Positions 28,667 through 38,402 of a stretch of 48,882 nt of DNA are shown here, piece after piece. The notes below the pieces were generated by a model. The model made no database searches, was not told where the DNA came from, and saw only the letters and a program-made list of their open reading frames with translations. The position numbers were made by a program, and so were the translations under genes. The stretch comes from Myxococcales bacterium (lineage in GTDB: Bacteria; Myxococcota_A; Polyangia; Polyangiales; Polyangiaceae). Numbering within the stretch: the stretch's first letter is position 1; every line of letters starts with the position of its first letter. The DNA is taken from assembly GCA_021847645.1 (NCBI GenBank), contig JAJZQG010000030.1, positions 1 through 48,882 of the forward strand. Direction: 5' to 3'.

Positions 28667-29665
28667 GTGAGCTTCGTGTCGTCCCTCACCCGACTCTTCG
28701 CACCCGCCATGTTCGCCGCCGCGGCCCTGAGCGTGTGCGGATGCCCTTCGAACATGTGTCTGGTCAAAATCTGCAAGGGCAACGGCTCCGACTGCCGCTG
28801 TTCATGGTCCACCTGCCCCACCGGGAGCGAATACGACACGACGCGAGAAACCTGTGTCTGCGCCCAGGGCCGCGTGTCCCTCAACGGTGCCTGCCTCACC
28901 GTCCAGCAAGCCAACCAGTACTGCGGCAAGGGCAGCCGCTACCAGAACTACGGCTGCGTTGCCGTCGCGTGTCCGCCCGGCCAGGAGCTCGACCAGGACA
29001 CCGGCGCTTGCCTCGCCAAGCAGCAGGTCGATCAGGTCGCCCAGAACATGGGCGTTCCCCTCGGGCAAAATGAGAAGCTCGGCTGCCCACCCGGCCTCGT
29101 CCTCGTCGTCGAGAACGCCTCCAGCGCTTCTTGCGTCCCCCCGCAAAACGCCTGCTCGCGCGACGAAACCTGGAACGGCCAGGCATGCGTCAAGACCCAG
29201 CGCTGCGCCCCCGGCTGGGTGCTCGACGTGACCAAGAACACCTGCGTGCCCGTGACGACTCCCGACGACAAGTACACCATCGACCTGCCGCAATGGACCA
29301 CCGCGACCTACGGCTCGGACGGCGGCAACGGCACCTCGGCATTTTGCTCCGGCTTCAACAAGAAGCCTGTCACGTTCGGCGTGACGGCGGGCGGGTCCAT
29401 TCGCATCCGCGTCGAGATCGGCGTCTCGGCCCCCGGACGCGACGTCGCGCGCGCGCAAGTGCAGACCGCGGCGATCGTCGAGGCCTCCCGTCAACCCGTT
29501 ACGCCCAAGGGCGCCGAGGAAGTACAGCGCGCCGCAACCGAGATGCTCGCGACCCTCATCGGCCAGGGCGGCAAGTCCAACGCGGACTTCGCCCGCACCA
29601 ACGTCGCCTGCACGATCATCAACGGCGCCAAGCCTGCTCCGGTCCCGGCTTCCGGCGGGTTCTGA
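28667..29665 (+). CDS. Cys-rich predicted lipoprotein
   Basis: 332 residues, GTG start after AGGAGGT (28654-28660). The signal peptide MFAAAALSVCGCPSN has a Cys at the expected lipobox. The mature N-terminal half contains many Cys in short modules of the type CPPGQELDQDTGACLA and CAPGWVLDVTKNTCVP, resembling EGF-like or TIL-like disulfide knots. The C-terminal half is Cys-poor (SGFNKKPVTFGVTAGGSIRI) and may be a binding domain. No enzymatic motif was found. Convergent with the kinase gene; a palindrome lies between them. Confidence 0.75.
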   Translation: MSFVSSLTRLFAPAMFAAAALSVCGCPSNMCLVKICKGNGSDCRCSWSTCPTGSEYDTTRETCVCAQGRVSLNGACLTVQQANQYCGKGSRYQNYGCVAVACPPGQELDQDTGACLAKQQVDQVAQNMGVPLGQNEKLGCPPGLVLVVENASSASCVPPQNACSRDETWNGQACVKTQRCAPGWVLDVTKNTCVPVTTPDDKYTIDLPQWTTATYGSDGGNGTSAFCSGFNKKPVTFGVTAGGSIRIRVEIGVSAPGRDVARAQVQTAAIVEASRQPVTPKGAEEVQRAATEMLATLIGQGGKSNADFARTNVACTIINGAKPAPVPASGGF

Positions 29666-29677
29666 ACGATCGCCTCC

Positions 29678-29699
29678 GCGCCCCTGACGTCAGGGGCGC
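29678..29699. terminator. 22-bp perfect palindrome between convergent genes
   Basis: The arms GCGCCCCTGAC and GTCAGGGGCGC are exact complements with no loop. The site follows the lipoprotein stop and covers the kinase stop codon (29690-29692). It could act as a bidirectional terminator or be a protein-binding dyad; there is no T-run. Confidence 0.45.
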
Positions 29700-31561
29700 G
29701 TGAGCACGCTCTCGATGCGGGCCATCTTGGAGGTGAGCAGCGACGTGCACCCGACCACGGCCGACCCCTGCGTGATGAACATGGTCCGCTGGGGGTCGAC
29801 CTTCGCAGCGTCGAGCGTGAGCCGCTGGCCGTCGAACTGCCCGCGCAGCGGCTTGCCCTCGATGCTGGTGAACACCTGTTGGCACGTGGCACGTGCGCGG
29901 GTCGCGTCGTAGTGCAGATCTGCCGGCAACGCCGGACGCCATTTGTCCTCGACCTGGAACATGTTCGGCTCACCCGGGAGCTCGGTGATCGAGAAGCGTG
30001 CTTCCCCGTCCACGTAGCCCTGGTCTTGCAGCCCTGTGGCATCGCGAATCCGGAACTCGAGCACCTTGCCCGCCAGCTTCGCGTCGTAGATGCGGCCCGA
30101 GTCGCTCTTCCACGGCCCTTCGAGCGAGGCCAGCGCGCTCTGGCGCTGCACGTCGGCAGCCGCGTCCGCAGCGCCCGCCTCCACCACCGGCTCGGCAATC
30201 ACGCGCGCGGGGGTCGTCGATGACGACGGCGAGGAAAGCTGGATCCATCCCTTGGCGTAGGCGGTTCCCAACGCGGCACCTGCGCCCAGGACCAACACGG
30301 CCAGCGCGACGCCAGTCCAGATCCCGAGGCGCGACGGCTCCGGCTCCTCGACGGGCGGCCCGGCCATGCCCGGTGCGGTGGAGGCGCTCGCGCCCTCGGT
30401 GCGCGGCACCTGCTCGGCCGGCAGCGTCGTCGCGAGGCCGTGGCCAGGCTGCTCGGGGGTCGTCGACATCCGAGCGGCAATCGTCACCGGCGGCTGCGCC
30501 ATCAGCCCCGTCGCTCGCACCACGGGCTGGGCCCCAGTCGCGAGCGCCTGCGCCATCCCGGTGTCCAGCGCGTGAAGAAACTCCTCGGCCGAGGCAAACC
30601 TGTCTTCTCGCTGCTTGGCGCACGCTCGCCGGATCACCGTGTCGATGAACGGCGGCACGTCCACCCGCACGGCCGACACGCTCGGGATCTGCGCCTCCAT
30701 GTGCAGCTTCATGATCTCGAACTCGCTCGGCGCGTCGAACGGCACCCTGCCCACCAGCATCTCGTACAGCAGAATGCCCAGCCCGTAGATGTCGACGCGC
30801 TTGTCCAGATCCCGTTGCCCCGAGATCTGCTCGGGCGCCATGTACAGCAGCGATCCGATAATCCCCCTGGTCTGCCCGCGCCCCGCCTTCGCGTCCTCCT
30901 CGGCCTTCGCGATGCCGAAGTCGGTGACCTTCGCCACCCCGTCGCGGGCGCGAATGAGGATGTTGGCCGGCTTGATGTCTCGGTGGATCACGCCTTCCCG
31001 GTGCGCGGCCCCCACCCCCTCGAGCACCTGCCGGAAGATCCTCAGCGCCGTCACCAGCGGGACCGGCGAATGCTCGAGCACGTGCCGCTCGATCAGCTTG
31101 TCGAGCGCCTCGCCTTCGATGAACTGCATGACCAGATACAGGCTGTCACCTTCGGCCACGACCGCATTCAGATGCACCACGTTGACATGGTCGATGCGCG
31201 CCAGAGCCCGTCCCTCTGCCAGGATCCGAGCGCGGAACTCGGGACGATGCGTGTATTCGGCCCGGATCGCCTTGACCACAACGGGCACCTGGGTGTGGAT
31301 GTCGCGGGCGACATACACGATACCCATGCCGCCCTCGCCCAGGACGCCTTCGATCTCGTACTTGCGGTCGACCACCACGCCCCGCTCGAGCAGCGAAGAA
31401 CCCGCGGCGATGGGTGCGGATTGCAGGGCGCCGGTGCGCGGTGCCGCAGGGACCGTTCCCGCCCCACCGAGCCCGTCCTGCACCGGCATGTGCGCGCCGC
31501 ATTCGATGCAGAATGCCGCGTCGTCGGTGTTGCTCTTGTGACAGGCTGGGCACGTCTTCAT
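29690..31561 (-). CDS. zinc-ribbon eukaryotic-type Ser/Thr protein kinase
   Basis: 623 residues. A zinc ribbon (C4, C7, C18, C21: CPACHKS...FCIECG) precedes the kinase domain (about 64-330). Kinase motifs are present: GEGGMGIVYVA (P-loop), VVVKAI (Lys), HRDIKPANI (catalytic loop), DFGIA, and the APE motif YMAPEQ. A Pro/Thr-rich linker leads to one transmembrane helix near 417-440, then an extracytoplasmic domain of about 160 residues of unknown type (SGRIYDAKLAGKVLEFRI). The ATG at 31561 begins the ribbon and is preferred to the upstream ATG at 31591. Kinases of this type are abundant in myxobacteria. Confidence 0.93.
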   Translation of the reverse strand: MKTCPACHKSNTDDAAFCIECGAHMPVQDGLGGAGTVPAAPRTGALQSAPIAAGSSLLERGVVVDRKYEIEGVLGEGGMGIVYVARDIHTQVPVVVKAIRAEYTHRPEFRARILAEGRALARIDHVNVVHLNAVVAEGDSLYLVMQFIEGEALDKLIERHVLEHSPVPLVTALRIFRQVLEGVGAAHREGVIHRDIKPANILIRARDGVAKVTDFGIAKAEEDAKAGRGQTRGIIGSLLYMAPEQISGQRDLDKRVDIYGLGILLYEMLVGRVPFDAPSEFEIMKLHMEAQIPSVSAVRVDVPPFIDTVIRRACAKQREDRFASAEEFLHALDTGMAQALATGAQPVVRATGLMAQPPVTIAARMSTTPEQPGHGLATTLPAEQVPRTEGASASTAPGMAGPPVEEPEPSRLGIWTGVALAVLVLGAGAALGTAYAKGWIQLSSPSSSTTPARVIAEPVVEAGAADAAADVQRQSALASLEGPWKSDSGRIYDAKLAGKVLEFRIRDATGLQDQGYVDGEARFSITELPGEPNMFQVEDKWRPALPADLHYDATRARATCQQVFTSIEGKPLRGQFDGQRLTLDAAKVDPQRTMFITQGSAVVGCTSLLTSKMARIESVLTRP

Positions 31562-31816
31562 GGCGTCTCGGTCGTTCGACGATCTCCTCACGCGGGCAGG
31601 CGAGCTGCGATCCCCGTCGATACCATGATTCTAGCTACTTGTGCGTCTCTGGGCGCCCGAGCGCAATGGTGCTGGGATTCCGCCGCTTCCCGCAGGCCAG
31701 CCGTGCTGCTCGCCGACGCCCACCGACGCCTCGACAACGGATCGTGCCGGCTTCGAAGTCTGTACTACACTTGGCGGCGCGCGGCGTTGCAGCAACTCGC
31801 GCGCGGGAGGGACGCG

Positions 31817-32152
31817 ATGGACTGGCTCTCCGATATCGACGATCTGTGTATCATGCTGTGCACGGCTCCCGACCAACAGACGGCCGAGACCCTGGCCAGG
31901 GCTGTGGTGGGCGACGGGCTGGTGGCGTGCGTGAACATCATCGCGCAGGTCAAGTCGATCTACCGTTGGAAGGGCAAGGTGTGCGAGGACGGCGAGCAAC
32001 TCCTGGTGATGAAGACCAGCAAGGCCCGGCTCGTCGAGCTGTCCGCACGGGTCAGGGCGCTTCACCCCTACGATACCCCCGAGCTGATCGCCACTCCGCT
32101 GTCGGGCGGATGGGCGCCGTACGTGGACTGGGTCCGGAGCGAGACTCGCTGA
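31817..32152 (+). CDS. cutA: CutA family protein (divalent cation tolerance type)
   Basis: 111 residues, normal CutA length. Motifs: CIMLCTAPDQQTAETLARAV, VACVNIIAQVKSIYRWKGKV (the consensus ACVNI...SIYRWKGK), EQLLVMKTS, and HPYDTPELIATPL. CutA forms a trimer; the name comes from copper tolerance in E. coli, but its precise function is unsettled. The ATG follows GGGAGGG by about 5 bases. It converges on the hxs-like operon, whose last gene stops 13 bases after it. The 255 bases to the divergent kinase hold both promoters but no clear box. Confidence 0.92.
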   Translation: MDWLSDIDDLCIMLCTAPDQQTAETLARAVVGDGLVACVNIIAQVKSIYRWKGKVCEDGEQLLVMKTSKARLVELSARVRALHPYDTPELIATPLSGGWAPYVDWVRSETR

Positions 32153-32164
32153 GGGACCGCGGTC

Positions 32165-32428
32165 CTACCAGGAGCCGTGGCTGCCGTGGCTGCCGTGGCT
32201 GCCGTGGCTGCCGTGGCTGCCGTGGCTGCCGTGGCTGCCGTGGCTGCCGTGGCTGCCGTGGCTCGCGTGCGAGCAGTGCTGCGCAGGCAGGGTCGAGTCG
32301 GCATCACCCATCGCCCCGCCGTTGCAGTTGTCGCGCGCCCGATCGATCGCGTCGTTTTCCCGAGACGAAAGCATGCCGCGGGCTCTGCGCTCGTAGGAAG
32401 GCGGTCTGCGTGATCCTTGGCTTGCCAT
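32165..32428 (-). CDS. hxsA: HxsA-like His-Xaa-Ser repeat peptide precursor
   Basis: 87 residues. The first 50 are polar (MASQGSRRPPSYERRARG...) without a signal peptide, as expected of a leader. The C-terminus is twelve consecutive His-X-Ser triplets (HCS, HAS, then ten HGS) ending in Trp. GGAGG lies at 32436-32440, 7 bases before the ATG, and the gene follows hxsB after 22 bases. The gene order, position next to a SPASM radical-SAM enzyme and the repeat identify it as a substrate of the His-Xaa-Ser system described by Haft and Basu. The repeat is in near-perfect DNA register, so copy number may vary between strains. The modification and biological activity are unknown. Confidence 0.85.
   Translation of the reverse strand: MASQGSRRPPSYERRARGMLSSRENDAIDRARDNCNGGAMGDADSTLPAQHCSHASHGSHGSHGSHGSHGSHGSHGSHGSHGSHGSW
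32174..32263. repeat. ten perfect 9-bp tandem repeats in hxsA
   Basis: The unit GCCGTGGCT (AGCCACGGC on the coding strand, Ser-His-Gly) occurs ten times without mismatch. It encodes the HGS run of the peptide. Identical codons point to recent slippage or gene conversion. Confidence 0.98.
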
Positions 32429-32435
32429 GACGGAA

Positions 32436-32440
32436 CCTCC
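32436..32440 (-). promoter_or_regulatory. ribosome binding site of hxsA
   Basis: GGAGG, 7 bases from the ATG at 32428. It fixes the hxsA start over upstream in-frame ATGs in the overlapping hxsB region and suggests high translation of the precursor. Confidence 0.7.
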
Positions 32441-32450
32441 GGTGTCGGCG

Positions 32451-33956
32451 TCACTCCGCCGAGCTGCCCTGAATGAAGTGCGTTCTCTCGCGAATCGTGG
32501 TCCAACGGCGCAGCGTCTCGACCGTGGACGGCTCGTTGCGCCGCAGCAGCTCGAACAGGTGGTCCTGGATGCCCTTGTGGACCGCGCACAGGCTGCTCTC
32601 GCGCATGCGACCGAAGATGCTGCCCTGGGTCGCGTAGTTGTGGACGGGGCAAACGCCACAATAGGGGTTGTAGGTGCAGTTGACGCAGTCGGGCTGCGCG
32701 TCGAGGTTCGAGGCGACGGCCATCGCGCGCACCGTGTCGCTCAGCATCACCTCGCGGTAGCGAACGTCGCCGATGTTGCCCAGGGCGAAGAACGAGTCGC
32801 CCATCTGGTGGACCATGCGGCCTTCGTCGCAGGTGAAGATCTGTCCATCGTAGTTGTAGGCGAGCTGGCCGATGCCGGCGCCGCACGGCGATCGGATGTC
32901 GAGGTAGTTCGGGTCGTCGTCGCCGAGGATCTTGGTGAGGAAGATGGCGGCGAAGCGCTCGAGCACCTGCACGCCCTGACGATTGAGCTCCAGGATGCGA
33001 TCGAGCGCGGTGCGGTAGTAGTCGAGGAACGCGCGACGTTCGTACTCGATGGTCTTGCCGGTCTGGGCAGCAAAGCCAAAGGGATCGACCGGACGCAGGA
33101 AGATGGCCCGGCAGCCAAGGTCCACGTACGCGTCGACAATCTCCCTGGGATGCTCGAGGGCCTCTCGCGTGGTGGTGAGCAGCGCCTCCACATGGTACAG
33201 CACCGGGTCGAGGCCCTTCTGCTGGTAGCGCTCGTTGATGCGCTTGATCCAGTAGACTGCCTGCTGGTGAGCACTGCCGCCGGGCAGGATCCGCTGCTTG
33301 TCGTGCAGCGCCTGGGGACCGTCTACGCTCGTGCAGATCTGCACGCGCTCGTCGATCAGGTAGTCCAGCTTGGCGTCGTCGAGCAGCGACAGGTTGGACA
33401 CCAGCGAGAACTCGAGGGTCTTTCCCGCGCTTTCGTTCTTCTTCCGGGCGGTCTCGATGACCCGCTGAATCACGGGGAAGTTGGCGAGGGGCTCGCCGCC
33501 CTGGAACTCGATCGTCAGCCGCGGCGAGGTGCTCTCGAAAATGAAGTCCACCACCTTGTCCGCCGTCTCGGGCGTCATGTCCGTGGAGGTCGCGGACATG
33601 TCGGCCCGGCTCGCGTGGCAGTACACGCACGTCTGGTTGCACCGCAGCGTGGCGATCAGGATGTGCAGGTTCGGTCCCGCGTCCATGAAGCTCTTCTTGC
33701 GCGCTACCCGATCCCCGAGCGCGGCTGCGTCGACCTTGTCCCGGATGAAGTTGCGTCCGGCCAGGCGGGAGAACAGCTCGGATGCCGGGTCGAGCTGGCC
33801 GGAAGACAGCAGCGCGAGCTCGTCGGGCTTGACGAAGACCCAGTCTCCCCACGGGTTGGTCAAAAGCACCTCGCCGCCGATTTCGCGCATGCGAATGGGC
33901 ACGAGGCCCGAAGTCGCCCGCGGGCCCGTGCCGATGCGAAACAGGGCGGCGCTCAC
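32451..33956 (-). CDS. hxsB: His-Xaa-Ser system radical-SAM maturase HxsB
   Basis: 501 residues, starting at GTG (33956) that overlaps the preceding stop by 4 bases. The radical-SAM cluster motif is LRCNQTCVYCHAS, with C106, C110 and C113. It is followed by IEFQGGEPLANF (SAM contact), VSNLSLLDDAKLDYL, and ICTSVDGPQALHDKQR. The C-terminal SPASM region binds auxiliary clusters: CGAGIGQLAYNYDGQIFTCDEG, CVNCTYNPYCGVCPVHNYA and SSLC. These segments match the HxsB family as I recall it, though I could not run a search. An N-terminal extension of about 95 residues precedes the barrel. It should modify the His-X-Ser repeat, using SAM to start a radical reaction. Confidence 0.92.
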   Translation of the reverse strand: MSAALFRIGTGPRATSGLVPIRMREIGGEVLLTNPWGDWVFVKPDELALLSSGQLDPASELFSRLAGRNFIRDKVDAAALGDRVARKKSFMDAGPNLHILIATLRCNQTCVYCHASRADMSATSTDMTPETADKVVDFIFESTSPRLTIEFQGGEPLANFPVIQRVIETARKKNESAGKTLEFSLVSNLSLLDDAKLDYLIDERVQICTSVDGPQALHDKQRILPGGSAHQQAVYWIKRINERYQQKGLDPVLYHVEALLTTTREALEHPREIVDAYVDLGCRAIFLRPVDPFGFAAQTGKTIEYERRAFLDYYRTALDRILELNRQGVQVLERFAAIFLTKILGDDDPNYLDIRSPCGAGIGQLAYNYDGQIFTCDEGRMVHQMGDSFFALGNIGDVRYREVMLSDTVRAMAVASNLDAQPDCVNCTYNPYCGVCPVHNYATQGSIFGRMRESSLCAVHKGIQDHLFELLRRNEPSTVETLRRWTTIRERTHFIQGSSAE

Positions 33957-34183
33957 GACGACGCCACCTTCCCGGCGTCGCGATCGACGGTCGCGCCGAG
34001 CACGTAGTTGGCGATTTCGGCCGCGAGAATTTCCTCGTCGACGCCGACGGGCGCGGTGACGCGCAGGATGTCGACCTCCTCGCCGTGCTCCCGCTCGATG
34101 GTGGCGTACGCTTCGTAGACCGCCACGGTCTGCTCGATGGCTTCGACCGCGTACAGGTCGGTGCGGAAACGCAGCTCGGTCAT
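33953..34183 (-). CDS. small HxsD-like protein
   Basis: 76 residues. It begins FRTDLYAVEAIEQTVAVYEA and ends LAAEIANYVLGATV. Its layout (LYxxxA, hydrophobic strand pairs, LAxE) follows the HxsD protein upstream (SLYPRDAVFGAAYSLLDRCF, LAGEFEAEAL) but it is shorter. HxsD-type proteins probably bind the precursor or the maturase, a job like that of RiPP recognition elements, although this is not proven. Its start is coupled to the preceding stop (ATGA) and its stop overlaps the hxsB start. Whether it is a true paralog should be tested by profile comparison. Confidence 0.65.
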   Translation of the reverse strand: MTELRFRTDLYAVEAIEQTVAVYEAYATIEREHGEEVDILRVTAPVGVDEEILAAEIANYVLGATVDRDAGKVASS

Positions 34184-34677
34184 GCCTTGGTCTCCCCGGC
34201 GTCACCTGCCGCTCCCGCCTCCGGCTCGTCCTTGGCCGCGGCTTGGTCCTTCTTGCCGTACTTCTCCTCCCAGCTCACCGCGATGCCCAGCGGGTCGTCG
34301 AACGCGTCGCCCAGATCGCCCAGGTCCTCGCCGAGCAGCTCGTCGAGCCCCGGCGCGCCCGCCGCACCACCGAGCACGCGCGCCGTCACGCTCTCGATCA
34401 GAGCCTGGTTCTCCTTGATGATCTCCCGACGCCAAGCCTGCGCAAGAGCCTCGGCCTCGAACTCGCCGGCAAGCTGATCCGCGGCCAGGCTCACGCCGGG
34501 CTTGGCGCGCAGGTGAACCAGCAGCTTCGAACCGTCCCGATCGAGGTGAACGAAGCACCGATCGAGCAACGAGTAGGCTGCTCCAAATACGGCATCGCGC
34601 GGGTACAGGGACTCGTCGAAAGCTAGCTCGACGCCCGCTTGGGTGGCCTTGCTGGTGACTTGGGATTCTGCACTCAT
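34180..34677 (-). CDS. hxsD: His-Xaa-Ser system protein HxsD
   Basis: 165 residues, longer than the usual 90-100. The core ELAFDESLYPRDAVFGAAYS, then LLDRCFVHLDRDGSKLLVHL, LAGEFEAEALAQAWRREIIK and ENQALIESVTARVLGG fits the HxsD pattern (Y, A, DRC, LAxEF...R). A 50-residue acidic, Ala/Asp-rich tail follows (LLGEDLGDLGDAFDDP) and may be an appended docking segment. HxsD is required in known hxs loci but its biochemical role is not established. The 40 bases before it end the MopE-like gene; its stop overlaps the next start (ATGA). Confidence 0.8.
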   Translation of the reverse strand: MSAESQVTSKATQAGVELAFDESLYPRDAVFGAAYSLLDRCFVHLDRDGSKLLVHLRAKPGVSLAADQLAGEFEAEALAQAWRREIIKENQALIESVTARVLGGAAGAPGLDELLGEDLGDLGDAFDDPLGIAVSWEEKYGKKDQAAAKDEPEAGAAGDAGETKA

Positions 34678-34717
34678 GATCTCTCGTGTGTAGCGAGCGC
34701 TCGGGCGCTGGGCAAGG

Positions 34718-36489
<1,772 letters not shown>

Positions 36490-36493
<4 letters not shown>

Positions 36494-36573
36494 GACTGAT
36501 CCCCTTTGTCTCTGGCATCGCTGCGGCCGGGCCGCGGCGAACCGAAAAGAATGCCCACCCGAGGCGCCTTCAT
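36490..36573 (-). CDS. 27-residue coupled ORF
   Basis: The ORF begins MKAPRVGILFGSPRPGRSDA and ends RDKGDQS. Its ATG overlaps the upstream rSAM stop (ATGA), and its stop overlaps the MopE gene start (ATGA). A run of perfectly coupled frames like this is unlikely by accident but not proof of a product. It may be a translational coupling leader for the MopE gene, or a small peptide. No recognisable motif. Confidence 0.4.
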
Positions 36574-37505
36574 GGTTGCCCCTCCATCACTCGCCGAATG
36601 ATGGGAGCCTTGTCGATGAACACGGGCGCCAGCTCGGATTCGTCGTAGCCGGCCCCCATCTCGAACAACCCCGCGCAGATCGAGTCCAGCGAACACACGC
36701 CGCACACCGCGGCCTTGTGATGCCGAAAGCTCGTCTGCCGCACCGTCCCCTTCTCGTCCAGGAAGTGCACGATGCGCTCTTCGTTCTTGACGATCTTGCG
36801 TGTTTCCGTCGACGCGTACGCGAACTCGGTCATGAAACACAGCGGCACGCGTTCGACCCGGAAGGTCTTGCCGCTCTGCGCGAGGATGCCCAACGCCCGG
36901 TGCAGCGCCACTTCCATGTCCGACAAGCGGTGAAGCGCTTCGCGGTTCGTCTCCGCCCTGCCCATCGACGGATCCAGGTTGTTGAACACCATGTGGCGCA
37001 CGAACGGGAAGCGATCGACCACCAAGCGCGCGAGCTCGTCGAGGTGATCGCAGTTGAAGCGGTTGATGACCGTGTTCATGTTCACGTCGGCGCCGAGGTC
37101 GCCCAGGTTGGCCAGCGCACGACAGGCCAGATCCCAGGAGCCCTTGACGCTCGTGATGTGGTCGTGCACCTCGGCCCGGCTCGAGTACATCGACACGTGG
37201 AAGTGCCTCAGCCCGGCTTCGACGTAGCTGCGTGCAACCGCCTCGTCGGCAATGCGAGAGCCGTTCGTGATCATGCGGACGGACAGCCCCCGCGCGAGGG
37301 CGTGCCGCACGACGTCGACCACGATGTCCGACAGCGACGGCTCGCCGCCGGTGAGGATCACGCCGTCGTAGCCGCGTGCCACGAAGTCGTCGATCTCGCG
37401 AACGGCCGTGTCCAGGTCGAGCACGTAGGGCGTCTCGGGGTTGGAGCAGATCCGGCAGTACTGGTTGCAGTGACGCACGAGCTGCATGTAGCCGAGGTTC
37501 GCCAT
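36570..37505 (-). CDS. radical-SAM enzyme of the hxs-like operon (HxsC-like position)
   Basis: 311 residues. The cluster motif is VRHCNQYCRICSNPE with C13, C17 and C20, followed by VILTGGEPSL, MITNGSR, and HVSMYSSRAEVHD. VRHMVFNNLDPSMGRAETN is a later barrel segment that resembles the FMGLExxGxAxxN region of HxsC. Near the C-terminus, VCGVCSLDSICAGLFEMG offers three more Cys for an auxiliary cluster. It could be an HxsC homologue or a separate family. It starts 1 base after the preceding radical-SAM stop. Confidence 0.85.
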   Translation of the reverse strand: MANLGYMQLVRHCNQYCRICSNPETPYVLDLDTAVREIDDFVARGYDGVILTGGEPSLSDIVVDVVRHALARGLSVRMITNGSRIADEAVARSYVEAGLRHFHVSMYSSRAEVHDHITSVKGSWDLACRALANLGDLGADVNMNTVINRFNCDHLDELARLVVDRFPFVRHMVFNNLDPSMGRAETNREALHRLSDMEVALHRALGILAQSGKTFRVERVPLCFMTEFAYASTETRKIVKNEERIVHFLDEKGTVRQTSFRHHKAAVCGVCSLDSICAGLFEMGAGYDESELAPVFIDKAPIIRRVMEGQP

Positions 37506-37506
37506 G

Positions 37507-38391
37507 TCAGCGCTCCCCGCTCGCCGGGTCGAAGAACGTTGGCAGGATCTTGCTCAGCTCGGCGCCGGTGCGCCGCTCGCGCACCCGACGCTCGGTGACG
37601 GCAGGACGCGGCTTGCCGGCGAGCTGCTCGAGGCCGACGATCGGCGGGACGAAGCCGGAGCCGTCTGGATGCTGCACGGGGTGCTCGGCCTCATCGGCGA
37701 GGAAGTCGACGAAGGGCTGCCTCGGGTCTGACGCGGAACCCAGCAGCAAAGCGTCGAGACGAAGCCTGCGCGCCTGCGTCCTCGCCAGCTTCAGGTAGGG
37801 CGCCACCAGGGCGGGATGCGGCACGATCCGATCCGGGGCTTGCAGGACACGTCCTGCGCGCGCCGCAAAGCGGAATCGAATGGAGGAGGCTCCCGCGGCA
37901 TGCGCGACGCGAACGATGTCCGCCAAGTGCCGGAAGTTGGACCTCGTCATCACGCAGCTGGCAACGACCACCACGCCCGCTGCCCTGGCCTGCCGCATTC
38001 CCTGCACCGTTTGCGAAAACGCGCCCGGCGTGCCCGTGTGGTAGTCGTGCATCGCCGCGCTCGAACCCAGCAGCGACACGTCGATGGCCGACAGCCCCGC
38101 GGCCTGCAGCTCGCGGGCGTACGACGCGTAGGTCAGCCGTCGCGCGTTGGTCTGCAGCACGATGCGTGGGACGCCCGCACGGCGCGCGGCCGCAATCCAC
38201 GAAGCGAGCGGGTCGTGGAGCGTGGGCTCGCCTCCCACGAAGGCCAGGGGCTCGCCTCGCGACGCGGCATCGGAGATCACCGCGGCCACGCGCTCCTCCG
38301 ACAGCGGACCGGCGCCCACGGCACGCTCCTGCGCCTGCGCGCAGAACACGCAGGCGTTGTTGCACAGAGCGCCGAGCCGCACGAAAAGCAT
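37507..38391 (-). CDS. second additional radical-SAM enzyme
   Basis: 294 residues. The motif FVRLGALCNNACVFCAQAQE gives C10, C14 and C17. LAFVGGEPTLHDP and IVLQTNARRL continue the barrel, then AIDVSLLGSSAAMHDYHTGT. The CNNxCxxCxQ style resembles HxsC and NifB-like minimal radical-SAM proteins, but no SPASM cluster is evident; the C-terminus (LPTFFDPASGER) is short. The start is 11 bases after the preceding stop. Substrate unknown; the operon suggests modification of HxsA or the MopE-like protein. Confidence 0.85.
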   Translation of the reverse strand: MLFVRLGALCNNACVFCAQAQERAVGAGPLSEERVAAVISDAASRGEPLAFVGGEPTLHDPLASWIAAARRAGVPRIVLQTNARRLTYASYARELQAAGLSAIDVSLLGSSAAMHDYHTGTPGAFSQTVQGMRQARAAGVVVVASCVMTRSNFRHLADIVRVAHAAGASSIRFRFAARAGRVLQAPDRIVPHPALVAPYLKLARTQARRLRLDALLLGSASDPRQPFVDFLADEAEHPVQHPDGSGFVPPIVGLEQLAGKPRPAVTERRVRERRTGAELSKILPTFFDPASGER

Positions 38392-38402
38392 GGACGCGCC
38401 GC

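Noticed and set aside
29690..31561. Kinase considered a pseudogene because of the zinc ribbon fusion
   Set aside because: All catalytic motifs and one transmembrane helix are intact, and ribbon-kinase fusions exist.
32174..32263. Tandem repeats considered as a CRISPR array
   Set aside because: Nine-bp perfect units with no spacers; they encode the His-X-Ser peptide.
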